Source of the DNA: Nitzschia sp. pyKryTriq1
Taxonomy: Eukaryota; Bacillariophyta; Bacillariophyceae; Bacillariales; Bacillariaceae
Assembly: GCA_956465555.1 (NCBI GenBank)
Contig: OY101116.1
Coordinates: forward strand, 2,294,001 to 2,358,000
Length of the DNA stretch: 64,000 bases
Direction of reading: 5' to 3'
Below are positions 1 through 11,818 of this stretch, piece by piece (the stretch's first letter is position 1; each line of letters starts with the position of its first letter). The position numbers and the translations under genes are program-made. The notes beneath the pieces are model-generated. The model worked only from the letters and a program-made list of their open reading frames with translations. It did not search any database and was not told the DNA's origin.

Positions 1-1496
1 TCGTGGTGGCCTTTTCGGCGCCGGTGGCCGCTTTAGTGGAGGAGTGGACCCCATCATGGAGAAATTCAATGAGAGTATCCACTTTGACAAGAGGTATGTA
101 GGTGGAGATCCATTCCACAATATTCTTATTTTCCTTAGCGCCTCAAGCGACGAGAATTCTCACGAAATTTTGATTTTGACATTACTTTTCTTTCTTTTTT
201 CTTTGAAGAATGTGGGCACAGGATATCCGCGGATCCATTGCCTATGCCAAAGCTATTGGAAAGGTGGGAATCATTAGCGACGAGGAGGTCAAGACTCTCG
301 TAGAAGGATTGGAAAAGGTTTATCAAGAGTGGGCCGAAGGCAAATTTGAGCTCAAGCCTGGTGACGAAGATATCCACACTGCCAACGAGCGCCGCTTGAC
401 AGAGATTGTTGGAGCTACCGGTGGAAAACTACACACGGGTCGTTCTCGAAACGACCAAGTCGCTACCGACACTCGTCTCTGGACGGTCGAGGCCGAGCGG
501 GATATTCTTAAGGATATGGCAACTCTCTTGGAAGAAAGCGCAAAGTTTGCCAAGCAACATATCGATGTCCTCATGGCTGGCTACACTCACTTGCAGCCCG
601 CGCAACCCATTCGTTTTTCTCACTGGCTCTGCAGTCACCTCTCCCCCTTGATGCGGGATGCTCAGAGACTACAGGACATGATTCCACGTGCCAACCAATG
701 CCCTCTGGGCTCAGGTGCTCTTGCTGGCAATGCATTTGGCGTCGATCGAGAATTTCTGGCAAAGGAACTTGGATTTGATGGTGTTACTCCCAACTCTCTG
801 GACTCTGTCTGCGACCGTGACTTTGTCGTTGAATTTCTCATGTGGCATGCCATCATGCTTACTCACATCAGTCAGTTCGCCGAGGACGTCATTATCAATA
901 ATTTGCTCAAGGGCATTGACATCGACGACGCCTATGCCACTGGTTCGTCGCTCATGCCGCAAAAGAAGAACCCCGATGCACTTGAATTACTCCGAGGAAA
1001 GGCAGGAATTGCGCTTGGTAAGGCCGTCGGATTCACTGCAACGCTCAAGGGTCTGCCACGAGCATACAACAAGGACCTCCAAGAAGACAAGGTGCCCCTA
1101 TTCAGTGCAGTGGACACCGTGAAGGACTGTCTTGCAATTGCGACGGGAGTTATTTGCACGATGAGACCTAACCCAGAAATGTTGATGAAAGCACTCAGTC
1201 CGGAAATGTTGGCGACGGACCTAGCCGACTACCTTGTCAGAAAGGGTGTGCCATTCCGTGAAACACACCACATTAGTGGTGCCTGTGTTCGCTTGGCCGA
1301 AGAGCAAAAGATCAGATTGGATGCTCTGACATTGGAACAGCTGCAAGGAATCGACTCCCGATTTGAAGCCGATGTCTCCAAAGTATGGGACTACGAAGTG
1401 AGTGTCGAGCGCAAGAGCTCAACCGGAGGAACCGCCAAGGCATCCGTCCTCAAGCAGATTGATGATTTGATCGCCTTCGCTCAAACATTGAAATAA
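1..1496 (+). CDS. ASL: Argininosuccinate lyase (5' end outside window)
   Basis: Cleaves argininosuccinate to arginine and fumarate, the last step of arginine synthesis and part of the diatom urea cycle. Exon 1 is read from base 2 to 93 (ending GRFSGGVDPIMEKF...FDK), then an intron at 94-208 (GTATGT...GAAG), then exon 2 from 209 to the TAA at 1494-1496; the split arginine codon ag|a restores MWAQDIRGS. Fumarase/aspartase-superfamily signatures are clear: HTGRSRNDQ near the start of exon 2 and the catalytic-loop signature GSSLMPQKKNPD about 245 residues in. The C-terminus is complete; the start codon and any targeting peptide lie left of the window. An AATAAA lies about 55 nt after the stop (near 1551). 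The family call is firm; the number of upstream exons is unknown. Confidence 0.96.
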
Positions 1497-1696
1497 ACGA
1501 AAAGCTTTTTCAATCCATTTCCCGGTCCATTACATAGGTCTACGAATATTCCAATAAACATAAACCGTCATATTCAATCACTGAAAAAAGGACGATCTAT
1601 CGATCTTCTTATCCTACATTAGAACTAAGTTCGAAAAAATGGAAGGCATATTGGAATCATCCTCTTTTACGGAGAATATAGCCATCTCATCAAAAC

Positions 1697-4600
1697 TCAG
1701 TCGTCGTCCAGAAGATCGATGATATCTTCAGGGCCAGTAGTTATTGGTTTCGCCAGCTTCGTCCTCATTTCTTCGTACTGTTTTCGGTGCATCTCAGCCT
1801 GTCGCAACACAAAATCTTTCAGCGCAGGTATCTCGACGAATGTGAGTTCAACAGGGCCTCTTCTGAGCGACGACTTCATAAAGTCGCTAATCTGCTTGAG
1901 GTTCTGCACGAATGGCAAGCGCTGCCCGTTCACGGCGACTAAAGAATCGCCAACCTCCGGCTTTTCATGCCCGCCAGCTAATAATTTTCCGCCGACAACC
2001 GCTCGCCCCTCATGAATGAACAGCTTGATTCCGTATTCATCGCCCTCGAACACGGTAGAGTAACCGCGGCAGCTCTGCAGTGGTTTTCGAGTGTCCAACC
2101 TGGTACCAGTCTCTGTTGAAGTCTTGTCCCCGCTCTCTTCTGCGCCGGCTTCTGACGATTGGGGCTTGTCCGGTTGAGCGCCAGGAGTTGTCTTCTTCTC
2201 GGGGTCTTGGGATTCCTGACGGGTTGAGTGCTGGGGTGCAGCATCTGCCTCGTCATCTGAAAGCAAAATTGCTTCTTCTTCGGTGCCCCCTGCCACATGT
2301 TCAGGCTCACCTTTTGAGTCCTGTAAGGCGGGTTCATCAGCCCCGTCGTCGTCGTCGTTCTCACCTTTCATCATAGTGAGCTCTTCTTTGCCCAGAAGTG
2401 CAATGTCACCTTCAAGGTCATGCTCGAGTTTGAGTATCTCCTTGTTTTCCTCGTCGTCACTTTCATCGTCAAAGTTCACGTCTTCATCAGATCCCTCGCC
2501 ATCAGGGATCACGAACATTGAGTCAAGGTCTTTCGTACCATGATACGTTTTGTGAACAACGATTTTCTGCTTTTCCTGGCCTTCCACAAATTCACCTAGG
2601 TCTTTGAATTTTTTTTCGAGTAGTTTCCAGAGCAAGTCATCAAGAGTTCCAGTCGCGACAAAGTACAAACAATTCACTCGAGAGTTCTGCCCGATACGGT
2701 GGCAACGATCCTCGGCTTGGATCATTAAGGCCGGCGTCCAAAATAGCTCTGTAAACCAAACTGTCGAAGCGGCAGTAAGAGTGACAGCAACCCCAGCCGC
2801 TGTAATGCCCAAAATAGCAATTCGGACAGTGGGATCTTGCTGGAAGCGTTTTATCTGAGCTTGACGTTCCTTTGGTGATGTCGAGCCATCGATGCGAATA
2901 TATCGTGAATTGCTCCCCTCCAAATTCGACAACCCAGCCATTCTGACAAGCTCGTCCAAGACAAAAATGTGATGAGCAAATACGCAAAGCTTCCCTTTTG
3001 TCGGGTCACTTAGCCATTTCCGGATCATACTGGAAATCAATGGAAGTTTTGCTTTGCCTGTAAGTGAATACATTCGGTTCAAAACTGATTTTCGGCTGAT
3101 CTCATCGTCTTCTGGCTGTGGCAATTCCTGGTGGAGTTCGTGCATGCGCTCTTGGTACCATACTTCAAGTTCGCGCTGAAGAACTTCGACCGCCTGGGAC
3201 TTCCACTGCTCTCTTTGCGCATCGTTGAAAGTCGTGGCAGTGCTAGCTAGTGCGAAGTCGATTTCCCGCATACGATTCGAATATTTCCAATCACGTTCCT
3301 TCACGATTTCCTCTTTTGCCTTCTCGAATTGAATCTTTGCTGCATCATCAGCTCCAGACTCGACAACTTCATGCAAAGGAGTCTCTTCAATTGCTGGGCC
3401 CAGGGCACTGTGTTGCCTTGCCAGTTTTCCAAGCTGACCCTTGCCCTCTCTCAGGAGACTCATGCACTTGTGAAACTCTTTACGCATGTCGGGTGTCGAG
3501 ACATCGACGACGGCCTTTCCACGAGCCTTTTTTGGAAGCGACTTGAGAATATCGTTTTTCAGACGACGAATCATAACAGTTCCAGTCAGCATGGCATGAA
3601 GTTCGGCTCTGCGGACGGCAGAGGAATTCTTCACATACTTTTCAAGGAATACGGCTTCGTCTTCCCACCACCCCGTTTGCTCAGTGCTCAAAATTTTCAG
3701 TTGTGGCCAAAGTTCGCTTGGCTTGGCAAGAGCGGGCGTCCCCGACAAGAGTATACAGCGATGTGTTGCGTGAAGAACCGGCACCAGATTTTTTGTTCGC
3801 TTGGTATTGATATTCTTCAGCATGTGGCTTTCATCTACAATTGCTACTCGAAACAGGCCAGGATAGATTTTTCCAGCAGCCACCAAGGCAGGCGCGAGAC
3901 CGTACGAGCAAATGACGACTTTTGTGTTACTGCTCGGAAGGACAGGATCTTTCCCAGAAGTCAATACATGAATTTGAGAGTCGTCCAGAAGCTCCATGCA
4001 GTTACTTTCGTCAACTTCCTCTTGGTCGTCTTCCTCTTCGCCGTCACTTTCACCTCCAAGATTCACGCGTGTTTGCTTCTCGTTGTTGATTCGGCTGTCT
4101 CGTCCCAACCACTGTTGAAATTCGTTTTCCCAGTGATAACGGGCGCTGCTCGGGGTCAAAACGAGAATGGGCCAATCTCTGTGATATACTGACATACTAG
4201 CAATCCCTTGTACTGTCTATAGTCACAATGAACAAACGACTGTGTGAGATGGCAGAATCTTCTGTCTTGTCTTCCTTCACGTAAGTTCAAGAACTTACCT
4301 TCCCTAGTCCCATTTCTAAAGTTGCGTATTGGTGAAGAACAAATAATAAGGCGCGTATGGTGAGTATATTAGTGGCATGTTTTCTTCCAATCCTCTGGCT
4401 CTCTGCGATTCTTACCATCTGCAAGGAGAGCACGACCGTCCTTTTCGACGACGAAATCGACACCACCTCGTTGAAAGGGGGCCAAGGCAGTCGCTAAGCC
4501 TCTGGGAACGCCAAACGAAATGAGCCTCTTGATGCTAGGGTATCCCTTTTCCAGCCTTGCCTTGCCAAGCGATGCAATCTTGAGTTGATCCTGTGGAATT

Positions 4601-6515
4601 CCTGTCACTTGGCACATCGGATCACTGGACAGGTACGCATAAAAGGAGGCATAGGCTCCCTGTTGCCCGAAAATGAAACAAATCGAGTGAGTGAACTATT
4701 TCGCCACTTTGTGCGATCGCCCTCGTGCAGGACACGATAACTTACCAGCGGAATACGCCACCTTCCATCGCTGCCGTCCTTGCTACGCTCATAGGTGGCC
4801 TTGCCGTGTTCCTTTGAGAGATCCTTGATTTTCTTTCGAAGCCCAGCCAGGGAGGAAGGAGGGCCATCGTAGCCCACTGGCAGGCCTGTTATTGTAAATT
4901 CTTTCAAATTGACCAAGGACAGTTCAAATCTTCGACGTCCTTGTGGTCTTCGAAGCAGTTCGCTTGGCAGCGGGTACTCCCATGTCGAAACATATTCATT
5001 CGGGATTTCCAGCACGCGCGGTCTGTGCTGAACAAATCTAGGAACCGGCGGGGCGTAGGGCCTTCCACCGTTGTAGCTGAGAGTCTGTCGAAAGCCAGTT
5101 GGAGACTGCCGATACCCCGTTAGAGTGCCGCCCACTTGGATCGCGTGTGGGGGTCGGCTTGCCGCTTTCTGAGAGGCTTGCGACGAAGCTGTCTTCATCC
5201 ACTGTGGCATGTTTTGAATTCTGACAGTGTGTGATACAGCGGCCGGGCCCATACCAGAAGATCTAAATCGTTGGCTCCCCAAGGCTTCCACGCGTTGTTT
5301 CTTGGCGGGGTTTTGAGAGCTACGACGACCACCACGTTCGTCATCAGAAAGTTCAATGACGCTATTTCCACCACCCGAAAGAGATGACATGGAATCATGT
5401 TGGTGCTGATACTGCAAAGATGACCGAGAACTGTCTGCTTTTGGTAGATGTGTCGCGCCATTTGTCTGTGGCTGGTGTTGACCTTGACTTTGCAACTGTT
5501 GACGCTGATGCATAAGCTGCTGCACCTGCTGCAAATTAGATTGCTGTTGTTGTTGCTGCTGCTGCAGCTGCAAATTGGACTGGACCTGTTGTGGTTGTGG
5601 TTGTGGTTGTTGCTGCTGAAGACTGGCATGATACTGTTGCGGTTGCTGCTGTATCTGCTGAAAATTTGGCTGCTGTTGCTGCAGGATTGTCTGGGCATTT
5701 TGCGATTGTTGATGTGGCTGCTGGACACTAGGTTGATACTGCTGCGGCTGCTGCTGCCGTTGTGAATCCGCCTGGACCAGTTCCGGTGGTTGTTGCTGCT
5801 GCTGAAAACTCGACTGGTACTGCTGGTTTTGATGTTGTTGTTGTTGCTGCTGAAAATTGGCAAGCAGCTCTTGCTGTTGTTGCTGCTGTAGACTACTATT
5901 TCCTGTACTTGTAGCAGTTGTAGTACTTGGAGGAACCGGCGTATTGTTCGTCGGCGGCACGACATTCTGGGAGGCCTGCACATGGTACATGGACACTACA
6001 GCTGCAAGATCCGCTTCTATCGTCGAGGGCCCCATTGCGTTGTCATTTCGGAGTTGAGAGTGATGCTTGCCATTCTGGAGCTGTTGGTTCTGTGAATTGA
6101 AATCCTGCAGAGTCTTTAGAAGTTGCAGTTCGGCCGATGGCTGTTGTTGCTGATAGTTGTTCTTGATGTTGATGTTGATGTTGTTGTTGCTGCTGCTGCT
6201 AGGACCACCAGCTGTACATGTACTCTGTATTCTCCCCGTATCATCCGCGGTCTGGTTCTCCATCGAATGGTGGTGGTTGGGCGGATATATCTCCGAGGCT
6301 TCCGTCTCGTTGAACGCCCCGTCCTCGAAAACGCCGCGCAACAACTCGTCATCTCTCTCTTGATCCGCGTCATCGTCACCGTTCATGGAAGTCAGGTGGG
6401 CCGGTTCTCCATCACCTTCCATCATAGAGCCTCCAAAATCGGATCCAACTCCATCACCATCGTCATTGTGAAGTGGAAAAATTGGATCATTGGCAAAGGA
6501 AGCGAGGCCGTCCAT
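1697..6515 (-). CDS. SMARCAL1-like annealing helicase with polyQ N-terminus and C-terminal PDZ domain
   Basis: SNF2-family ATPase of the SMARCAL1/HARP group, enzymes that reanneal RPA-coated DNA at stalled forks. I join four exons: 6515-4746, 4659-4416, a 17-nt exon 4315-4299 and 4216-1697 (introns 86, 100 and 82 nt), giving about 1516 residues. The order is: acidic N-terminus, long Gln-rich tract (about 120-360), HARP-like domain (about 530-645), then LMPFQR-type motif Q as LAPFQRGGVDF, Walker A split over the small exon (LLAD/EMGLGK/TVQ), DESH box near residue 805, SGTPA motif III and QAEDRCHRIGQ motif VI near 1180. An acidic linker leads to a PDZ-like domain (about 1394-1472; GIKLFI...GDSLVAVNGQRL). 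No RPA-binding motif is obvious at the N-terminus. The PDZ and polyQ parts are unlike the animal proteins. The ATG at 6515 is the first in frame. Confidence 0.9.
5440..5895 (-). repeat. CAG/CAA repeat tract coding polyglutamine
   Basis: A run of imperfect CAG/CAA codons (read as CTG/TTG on the plus strand) inside exon 1 of the helicase gene. It encodes several Gln blocks of up to about 8 residues broken by N, H, S and P. All three reading frames stay open over most of it, which explains long spurious frames on both strands. Such tracts are length-variable, so alleles may differ here. Confidence 0.85.
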
Positions 6516-8077
6516 GACTCTTTGGTTTGTTTTCTCTTCTCGTTTGCTGGTAGGCCCTATTTTTTTTGCTCTTTCAATCGATCAAATCAAATTAATTCAA
6601 AGCAGCAACTTTTGGCAGACTAGTGACCACGACAATGTAAGCTGGGGTGTGATAAGGTTGTTAGTGGACCAGTCAGTGAGAAGTCCTCGTCGTTCGTCGT
6701 CGAAGAAGAAGAAGAAGAAGAGGGAGGAAATTGATGAAAACGAAAATAAGGGTGAAATCAAAATCAAACAGTGCCATGACATGAGGTCCCGATTTGATCA
6801 ATAGCGCGTACTACGACAAAAATTTCTGCCTCCTTGGTTGCAGTCTCATCTCACAACTACGCGCAACTACGTCCGAATACGTGTAAAAACAACGACAACG
6901 TACACGTACCATACCATACGGTAGCGACTCAGTACCAGTACAGTAGACTACTGCTGGAACTTTGCTCCCCCCGCGTCACGCAACGGCGTTTCCTCCAATC
7001 AGAGCGCTCGGAAAGCGATGCGAATCTATTGGTCAAGTTAGTCAATATGGATTCGACTCACACGAGCTGCTAAAATAATATTATCACGAGACAGAGAACC
7101 AATAACGCCGCGCCATAAGAAATGATGTGGTATCGTACAAAATGATCTGAAAGTGGGATGAGACGGGCGTGTTTGGTTTTGAAAGACCCATCAACTAGTC
7201 TACCGGTACGAGTAATAAAAAGAGAAGATATCATAAATCTTATCCCCAAGTAGTAACCAGTATTGTGGCAGCAACAGGCACTATCGTTATTGAAACGCTG
7301 GTGATCGCAATGAAAAACTTTTCTCAGGAAACGTCACGCGTACCAGTACTTGTTGTAGTACTGCTGTAGTACTACCAAAGGTATGGCCTGTTGTGTACAT
7401 ACTGTACCTGTAGTGACCAACTGTACCAGCAGATTGCTAGAAAATCAAGAACCATAAAATTTGTTGCACCTACTGGAGGCTTTGAACGTGATCAGCAAAG
7501 CACGAACAAGTAATCATGGCGCAGATGAACAAGTGAAATGTTTGGGGTGCCAGGCTTTGAAAGTCTTGGCCAAGCACTAGGACTATACCGGTGAAGGACC
7601 CTACCGGTGTCTTTTTTTATAATCCCTGCCTGCAGGGTCTTTACGGGTACTAAACTACGCGCCGATACCAATGAGGCAATTGAAATATACTGCTCATCTT
7701 GCCTTCAAAAGAGGACTGGGATCCCCCTCTAGCTAGTAGAGCTCTTTTCTCTCCTCTGGTGGCTACTCTGAACAATTGCTCGCTGGACTGTGCAACTTGC
7801 GAGGGATGGAGCTGACTCGGTTGATTGCTGATGCTATAGTAGACAGCTGAGTAGCTTAGAATTATAACTCCTTTCGAGAAGGACGACCGTGCGGAAAGCG
7901 AACACCGTGTTGCTGGCACGAATGGAACTATCAACCTGTGGATTGATAGTACAAGCCAAAAAAATGCCAAAAAATCCAAAAATAGGTGCTGAGTGATTGT
8001 TGACACAATCAGCCGCATTGGAGGGCGATTTCCGCCTGAGAAAATCCGCGATCATCCATTGAGTCGTCATCATAATC
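6516..8077. other. Intergenic region, no supported gene
   Basis: About 1.56 kb between the 5' end of the helicase gene and the 3' end of MED10. It holds a short GAA run (6702-6721), scattered GTAC/ACCGGT palindromic motifs (about 6900-6950, 7330-7420, 7585-7650) and AT-rich stretches. Open frames at 7650-8073 on the minus strand have no recognisable domain and lie directly beyond the MED10 stop, so they are probably 3' UTR. The helicase promoter should lie just right of 6515; I recognise no specific motif. Confidence 0.5.
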
Positions 8078-8748
8078 TTACTCCGCTTCCGTTTTGGCTT
8101 TCTTCACGATTGGACTATCTGCCTCAGTCTCGTTGATAACGACTAAATTTTCATTTTCGGCACTTCGCTGCCGTTTATTCGACGTTTCAGGCGCGGCTGC
8201 ATTTGTTTCTGACACGACTCGACTGCTGAGACCTGCTTGTACTGCAGCTCCTAGCATTTCCAGCGCCAATTTCCTCCGCTTCAAACCTGCTAGCTGCCCC
8301 ATGGACTCACGAAGCAGTCCCCTAGAAAAACAATCTGGAGCAGGAGCACAAAACATCATTAGTGACTTCACCATGCATAGCGTCGTTGTTTCCCCACTTA
8401 CGTTTGGGTGCAAACTTTTAAATACGTACCAGGGTTGAGGCCATTCCCATGATCCAATAGATCCAATAGATTGACCGGAATGGGACAATTTTGGAGAGCT
8501 TTTCGGAGTTCGGCGTCAGCCTTGATTGTCCCCTCTACCTTTTCCAGAGCCTTGAGAATTTCCCATACTGCTACAATCAGTTTGCTGGTCGTTTTCACGT
8601 GAATGGACGCGTCGTCGCCATCCGTGCTGGGCCACGTCTTGACAATCTCAATGGAGGACGACAGGTTCGACAGTAGTTGGTTCAGACGTTCTTGGAGCGA
8701 TTTGGCACCTTCCAGAGGTGGAGTGGGGACAGTGGGCGAAGACGACAT
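8078..8748 (-). CDS. MED10: Mediator complex subunit 10
   Basis: Middle-module subunit of Mediator, which links transcription factors to RNA polymerase II. Two exons, 8748-8430 and 8334-8078, are joined across a 95-nt intron (GTACGT...CCAG); the split Asp codon gives LNPD-CFSRGLL. Total about 191 residues. The diagnostic stretch is the MED10 core IPVNLLDLLDHGNGLNPDCF, matching the family pattern of a small hydrophobic helix followed by D-x-G-x-NP. The N-terminus is Pro/Ser-rich and the C-terminus ends in a Lys/Glu-rich tail with an NKRQR cluster that could act as a nuclear signal (inference). The start at 8748 (MSSSPTVP) is the first in-frame ATG; a GTG-initiated extension upstream looks non-coding. 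Another Mediator gene, MED21, lies about 46 kb away. Confidence 0.85.
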
Positions 8749-9850
8749 GGTCGGGGAATGATGAAAATGATGTGCAATCCAAATGAAGGTTGTAGGGGCC
8801 CTAGTTTGTAGTTTGTCTATGTACAAAGTACAGCACTGATATTGTCATCACACGCCCTGATGTGTCATGCAGCATTCCCCCGGAGACGCAGCGAGCGAGA
8901 GACACACGCCGCCGCGATCCACGATGCGATGGTGGTGGAAGGTTGCAAGAAGAAATACCGGTAATAATAATATGTTGAAATCTCCGTAGTCTGTACTTCG
9001 TCAGCTGACTGATGACTCGTGGGACTACTTCCTCAGTCCCGTGTCGTGTATACTAGTAGTTCGTCTGATCTTCCGATGCACGAAGCTGCTCCAGCCAAAA
9101 CTGATCGAAAGTGTGATCCAATGCTTCGGCAGGATCATCCAAGAACTACGATCAGAACTCTCATCATGACCTCGTCAGGCTGAATCCCAAGTAGGCCAAT
9201 CATGAGTCAAAAACATCATGATGCCGACACCAGAGAGTTGAGGGGGTTGCAACATGCTGTGCCGGTAGGGGCGCCTGCGCCATTGGCAGTGGCGCGATCG
9301 GGGAGTGCAATCAAAGAAGTCGTTTTGTGGAGCTAAATAGAGGTGGGCCACCCGCAGATCTTGGTAGCTTTTCTACATAAGAACGTGCCAGCGCGAAAAA
9401 TTTATATATCTGTATATTGAACATGGATATTTATTAATGATCGGCCGGCGCACCCGATTCATTCCCGCCGCGCCGAGTTAGGTCACCGAATCTTAGATTC
9501 GATGATTCGCCCAAGATTCTTCCCGTTTCTCGTTCTTTCGCCCTTGCGCGCCAATGAGCGGTCACGGATGGGGCATACTTGTACGTATGTCATGGTACTC
9601 GTGCCACGTAACGCGCACTATGGAGGCCGTGGAACTTGAACCTTTCCACCGCCTTTTTTTTACATAGCTTATTGTTCGAGACATGCATTTTTCGAAGTGT
9701 TTTTCACCCATCATTGCCTCGATCAAACATCAAACTACAACATCATCATCGGCAGTGCGTTTTGGGCGCAACCATCCGATCATTTTTTCTTTTTCCCTCT
9801 TCTGAAGCAACTTGCTTCAGTTTCATTGTTTTTAAGATAATTATTTGATA
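8749..9850. other. Intergenic region (MED10/apyrase head-to-head)
   Basis: About 1.1 kb separating the two divergent starts. No open frame with a recognisable domain, no tRNA-like B box. The segment just before the apyrase ATG is T-rich with poly-T at 9653-9661. Expected to hold both promoters; no specific site identified. Confidence 0.5.
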
Positions 9851-11758
9851 ATGATGGAACAGCACGCTATGGAAGACTCCACTTCCTGGGAGCTTCATCT
9901 GAGCCGCCAAGACGACCACCACCTCGAGAATGAAGACGACTCGATGCATCGAGGTCTCAGACATCATCATCATACGGGCAAGCATCACGCGGATCACAAG
10001 ACGACGGAAGAGAATCACATGTCTGCTACACTTGCCAAGATCGAACATGACCGAGAAGAAGCATATCTCCGGGATGATGAAGAGAAGAATGAATATAACA
10101 GGCTGAAAGCCGCCAAAAAGCACAAGAAGCTGCTTCGAGAGATGTACGCCGACCCTGGTATCAAACATTCCACTGTGCACGGCTTGATGATTGATGCTGG
10201 TAGCACTGGAAGCCGGCTTCATTTGTTTGAATGGGAGCCCAGAGTCCTTGACAGCCACAAGGAAGTTCAAGAGGCCGTATCCGGCAGAAAACTCAGCTTT
10301 CCAGAGAGTGCCACTCGATGGACGGACAGGCTGAGACCAGGCATCGCTACGTTTGCCAGCGCCTCTGACCAGGAGCTCGTGGATGCCGTTGCTGATTACC
10401 TATCGCCACTTCTTGACTTTGCAAAGACAGTCCTCCGAAAGAAAGAAGAGAGTTTTGTTGATTTCCCCATCTTCTTTCGTGCTACAGCTGGTATGCGGAC
10501 TCTAGACAAAAGAGACCGATCTCGAGTCCTTGGTGCAGTGCGAACTCTCTTCTCCAATAACACATTTTGTCCTTTCCATTTTGAGGACGAGTATGCTCGC
10601 ATTTTGAGTGGAGAAGAAGAGGCGATTTTTGGATGGGCAGGCATCAACTTTGCAATGGGTAACCTTGTGGAGGAGAGTGTAGGAGCAGGAACTGTCGTCG
10701 ACCCTAAGCTGACGTACGGTGCTTTGGATATGGGCGGAGCAAGTACCCAAATCAGCTTCTACGAACCCGAGGAAGACATCATGGCGAATCTTTTCAAGCT
10801 TCAGGTCGGCCAAGGAAAGCATTGGAATCTCTATGCTCATAGCTTTCTCTACTTCGGCATCAACGAAGCAAGGAATCGGTTCCAAGCAAATCTACTGGCA
10901 GGGACCAAGGCTAATGATCGTCTCCTCGATGGGGTCTACAATCCCTGCCTACCCGGTGGTGCCCGACAAGAGGCACGACTGAATATCCACATCAATGCGA
11001 ATGGGGAGGAGACCTGGGAGGACGCTACCGGCGTCTCAGATAATGTGTACTACCAGGCTGTTTTAGTTAATGGCAATTCCACAGGTAACTTTGACATGTG
11101 CATGGAGTACACAAAGAAGACGCTACATCTCGAAAACAACAACTGGTGCGAGTTTGCTCACAAGGGGGAATGTTCTTTCAACGGTGTGGCGATGCCAGAG
11201 CTGCCAAGACAATCTGAAAATTTCGGCGAGTTCCTTGCTTTTTCGAATTACTATCATGTTTGGCAGTTTCTCGGGCTACCGGAGCGGGCATCGCTTCAGG
11301 AGCTGTACAATGGAACTCAAAAGGTTTGCAGCATGAGCAAAGCCGAGCTTGTTGAATTCAACAAAAATACTGGGAAAGCAAACGTGGATGAAATCGATGA
11401 CATTTGCTTTCGATCTGCCTATGTGTTCAATATGCTCCGAAATGGCTATCGTTTTGAAATGAACGAGTACATTACTGCTACCGATGTACTCAATGGCCAG
11501 AAAGTTGGTTGGGCGCTTGGCGCGATGGTATACGAGATCAACACATTCCCCTGGGAGTACAGAACCCACCCCGAGATATACGATGATGTCGACTCTGGAA
11601 TCATGATCGACAGCAGATCCCCCCATGCGATCACCTCGGCCTTCGTGGTATTTGCATTGCTGGGGATCTTTGCCTCCGTCTTCTTCTCTTTCTTCCTCCG
11701 AAGAAGGCGAAACCGAGAATACTATGAGCCTTTGAAGGAAGCTCAAGTGCTACTGTAA
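9851..11758 (+). CDS. Ectonucleoside triphosphate diphosphohydrolase (GDA1/CD39 apyrase)
   Basis: Hydrolyses nucleoside di- and triphosphates; Golgi forms remove UDP or GDP left by glycosyltransferases. Single exon, 635 residues from the ATG at 9851 (a second ATG follows immediately). The apyrase-conserved regions appear in order: ACR1 MIDAGSTGSRLHLFEW (about residue 115), ACR2 FFRATAGMRTL, ACR3 EEAIFGWAGINF, ACR4 LDMGGASTQISF and a C-terminal GWALGAMVYE. The first 110 residues are His- and charge-rich with no signal peptide; a single membrane segment (AFVVFALLGIFASVFFSFF) precedes an RRRRNR tail. One C-terminal anchor with the catalytic domain before it resembles yeast Ynd1, which suggests an endomembrane location (inference). 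It ends 60 nt from the convergent ABC1 kinase gene. Confidence 0.93.
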   Translation: MMEQHAMEDSTSWELHLSRQDDHHLENEDDSMHRGLRHHHHTGKHHADHKTTEENHMSATLAKIEHDREEAYLRDDEEKNEYNRLKAAKKHKKLLREMYADPGIKHSTVHGLMIDAGSTGSRLHLFEWEPRVLDSHKEVQEAVSGRKLSFPESATRWTDRLRPGIATFASASDQELVDAVADYLSPLLDFAKTVLRKKEESFVDFPIFFRATAGMRTLDKRDRSRVLGAVRTLFSNNTFCPFHFEDEYARILSGEEEAIFGWAGINFAMGNLVEESVGAGTVVDPKLTYGALDMGGASTQISFYEPEEDIMANLFKLQVGQGKHWNLYAHSFLYFGINEARNRFQANLLAGTKANDRLLDGVYNPCLPGGARQEARLNIHINANGEETWEDATGVSDNVYYQAVLVNGNSTGNFDMCMEYTKKTLHLENNNWCEFAHKGECSFNGVAMPELPRQSENFGEFLAFSNYYHVWQFLGLPERASLQELYNGTQKVCSMSKAELVEFNKNTGKANVDEIDDICFRSAYVFNMLRNGYRFEMNEYITATDVLNGQKVGWALGAMVYEINTFPWEYRTHPEIYDDVDSGIMIDSRSPHAITSAFVVFALLGIFASVFFSFFLRRRRNREYYEPLKEAQVLL

Positions 11759-11818
11759 AGTAATGTAAACGCCTAGCTAGAACAAACAAATATTGCGCTA
11801 TTTGATTGTATTTCAATA

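Noticed and set aside
3329-4192. 287-codon plus-strand frame opposite the helicase exon
   Set aside because: Antisense shadow of a strongly conserved SNF2 exon.
7650-8073. Overlapping minus-strand frames just beyond MED10
   Set aside because: No domain, hydrophobic run looks accidental, and the region directly follows the MED10 stop, so a 3' UTR is simpler.
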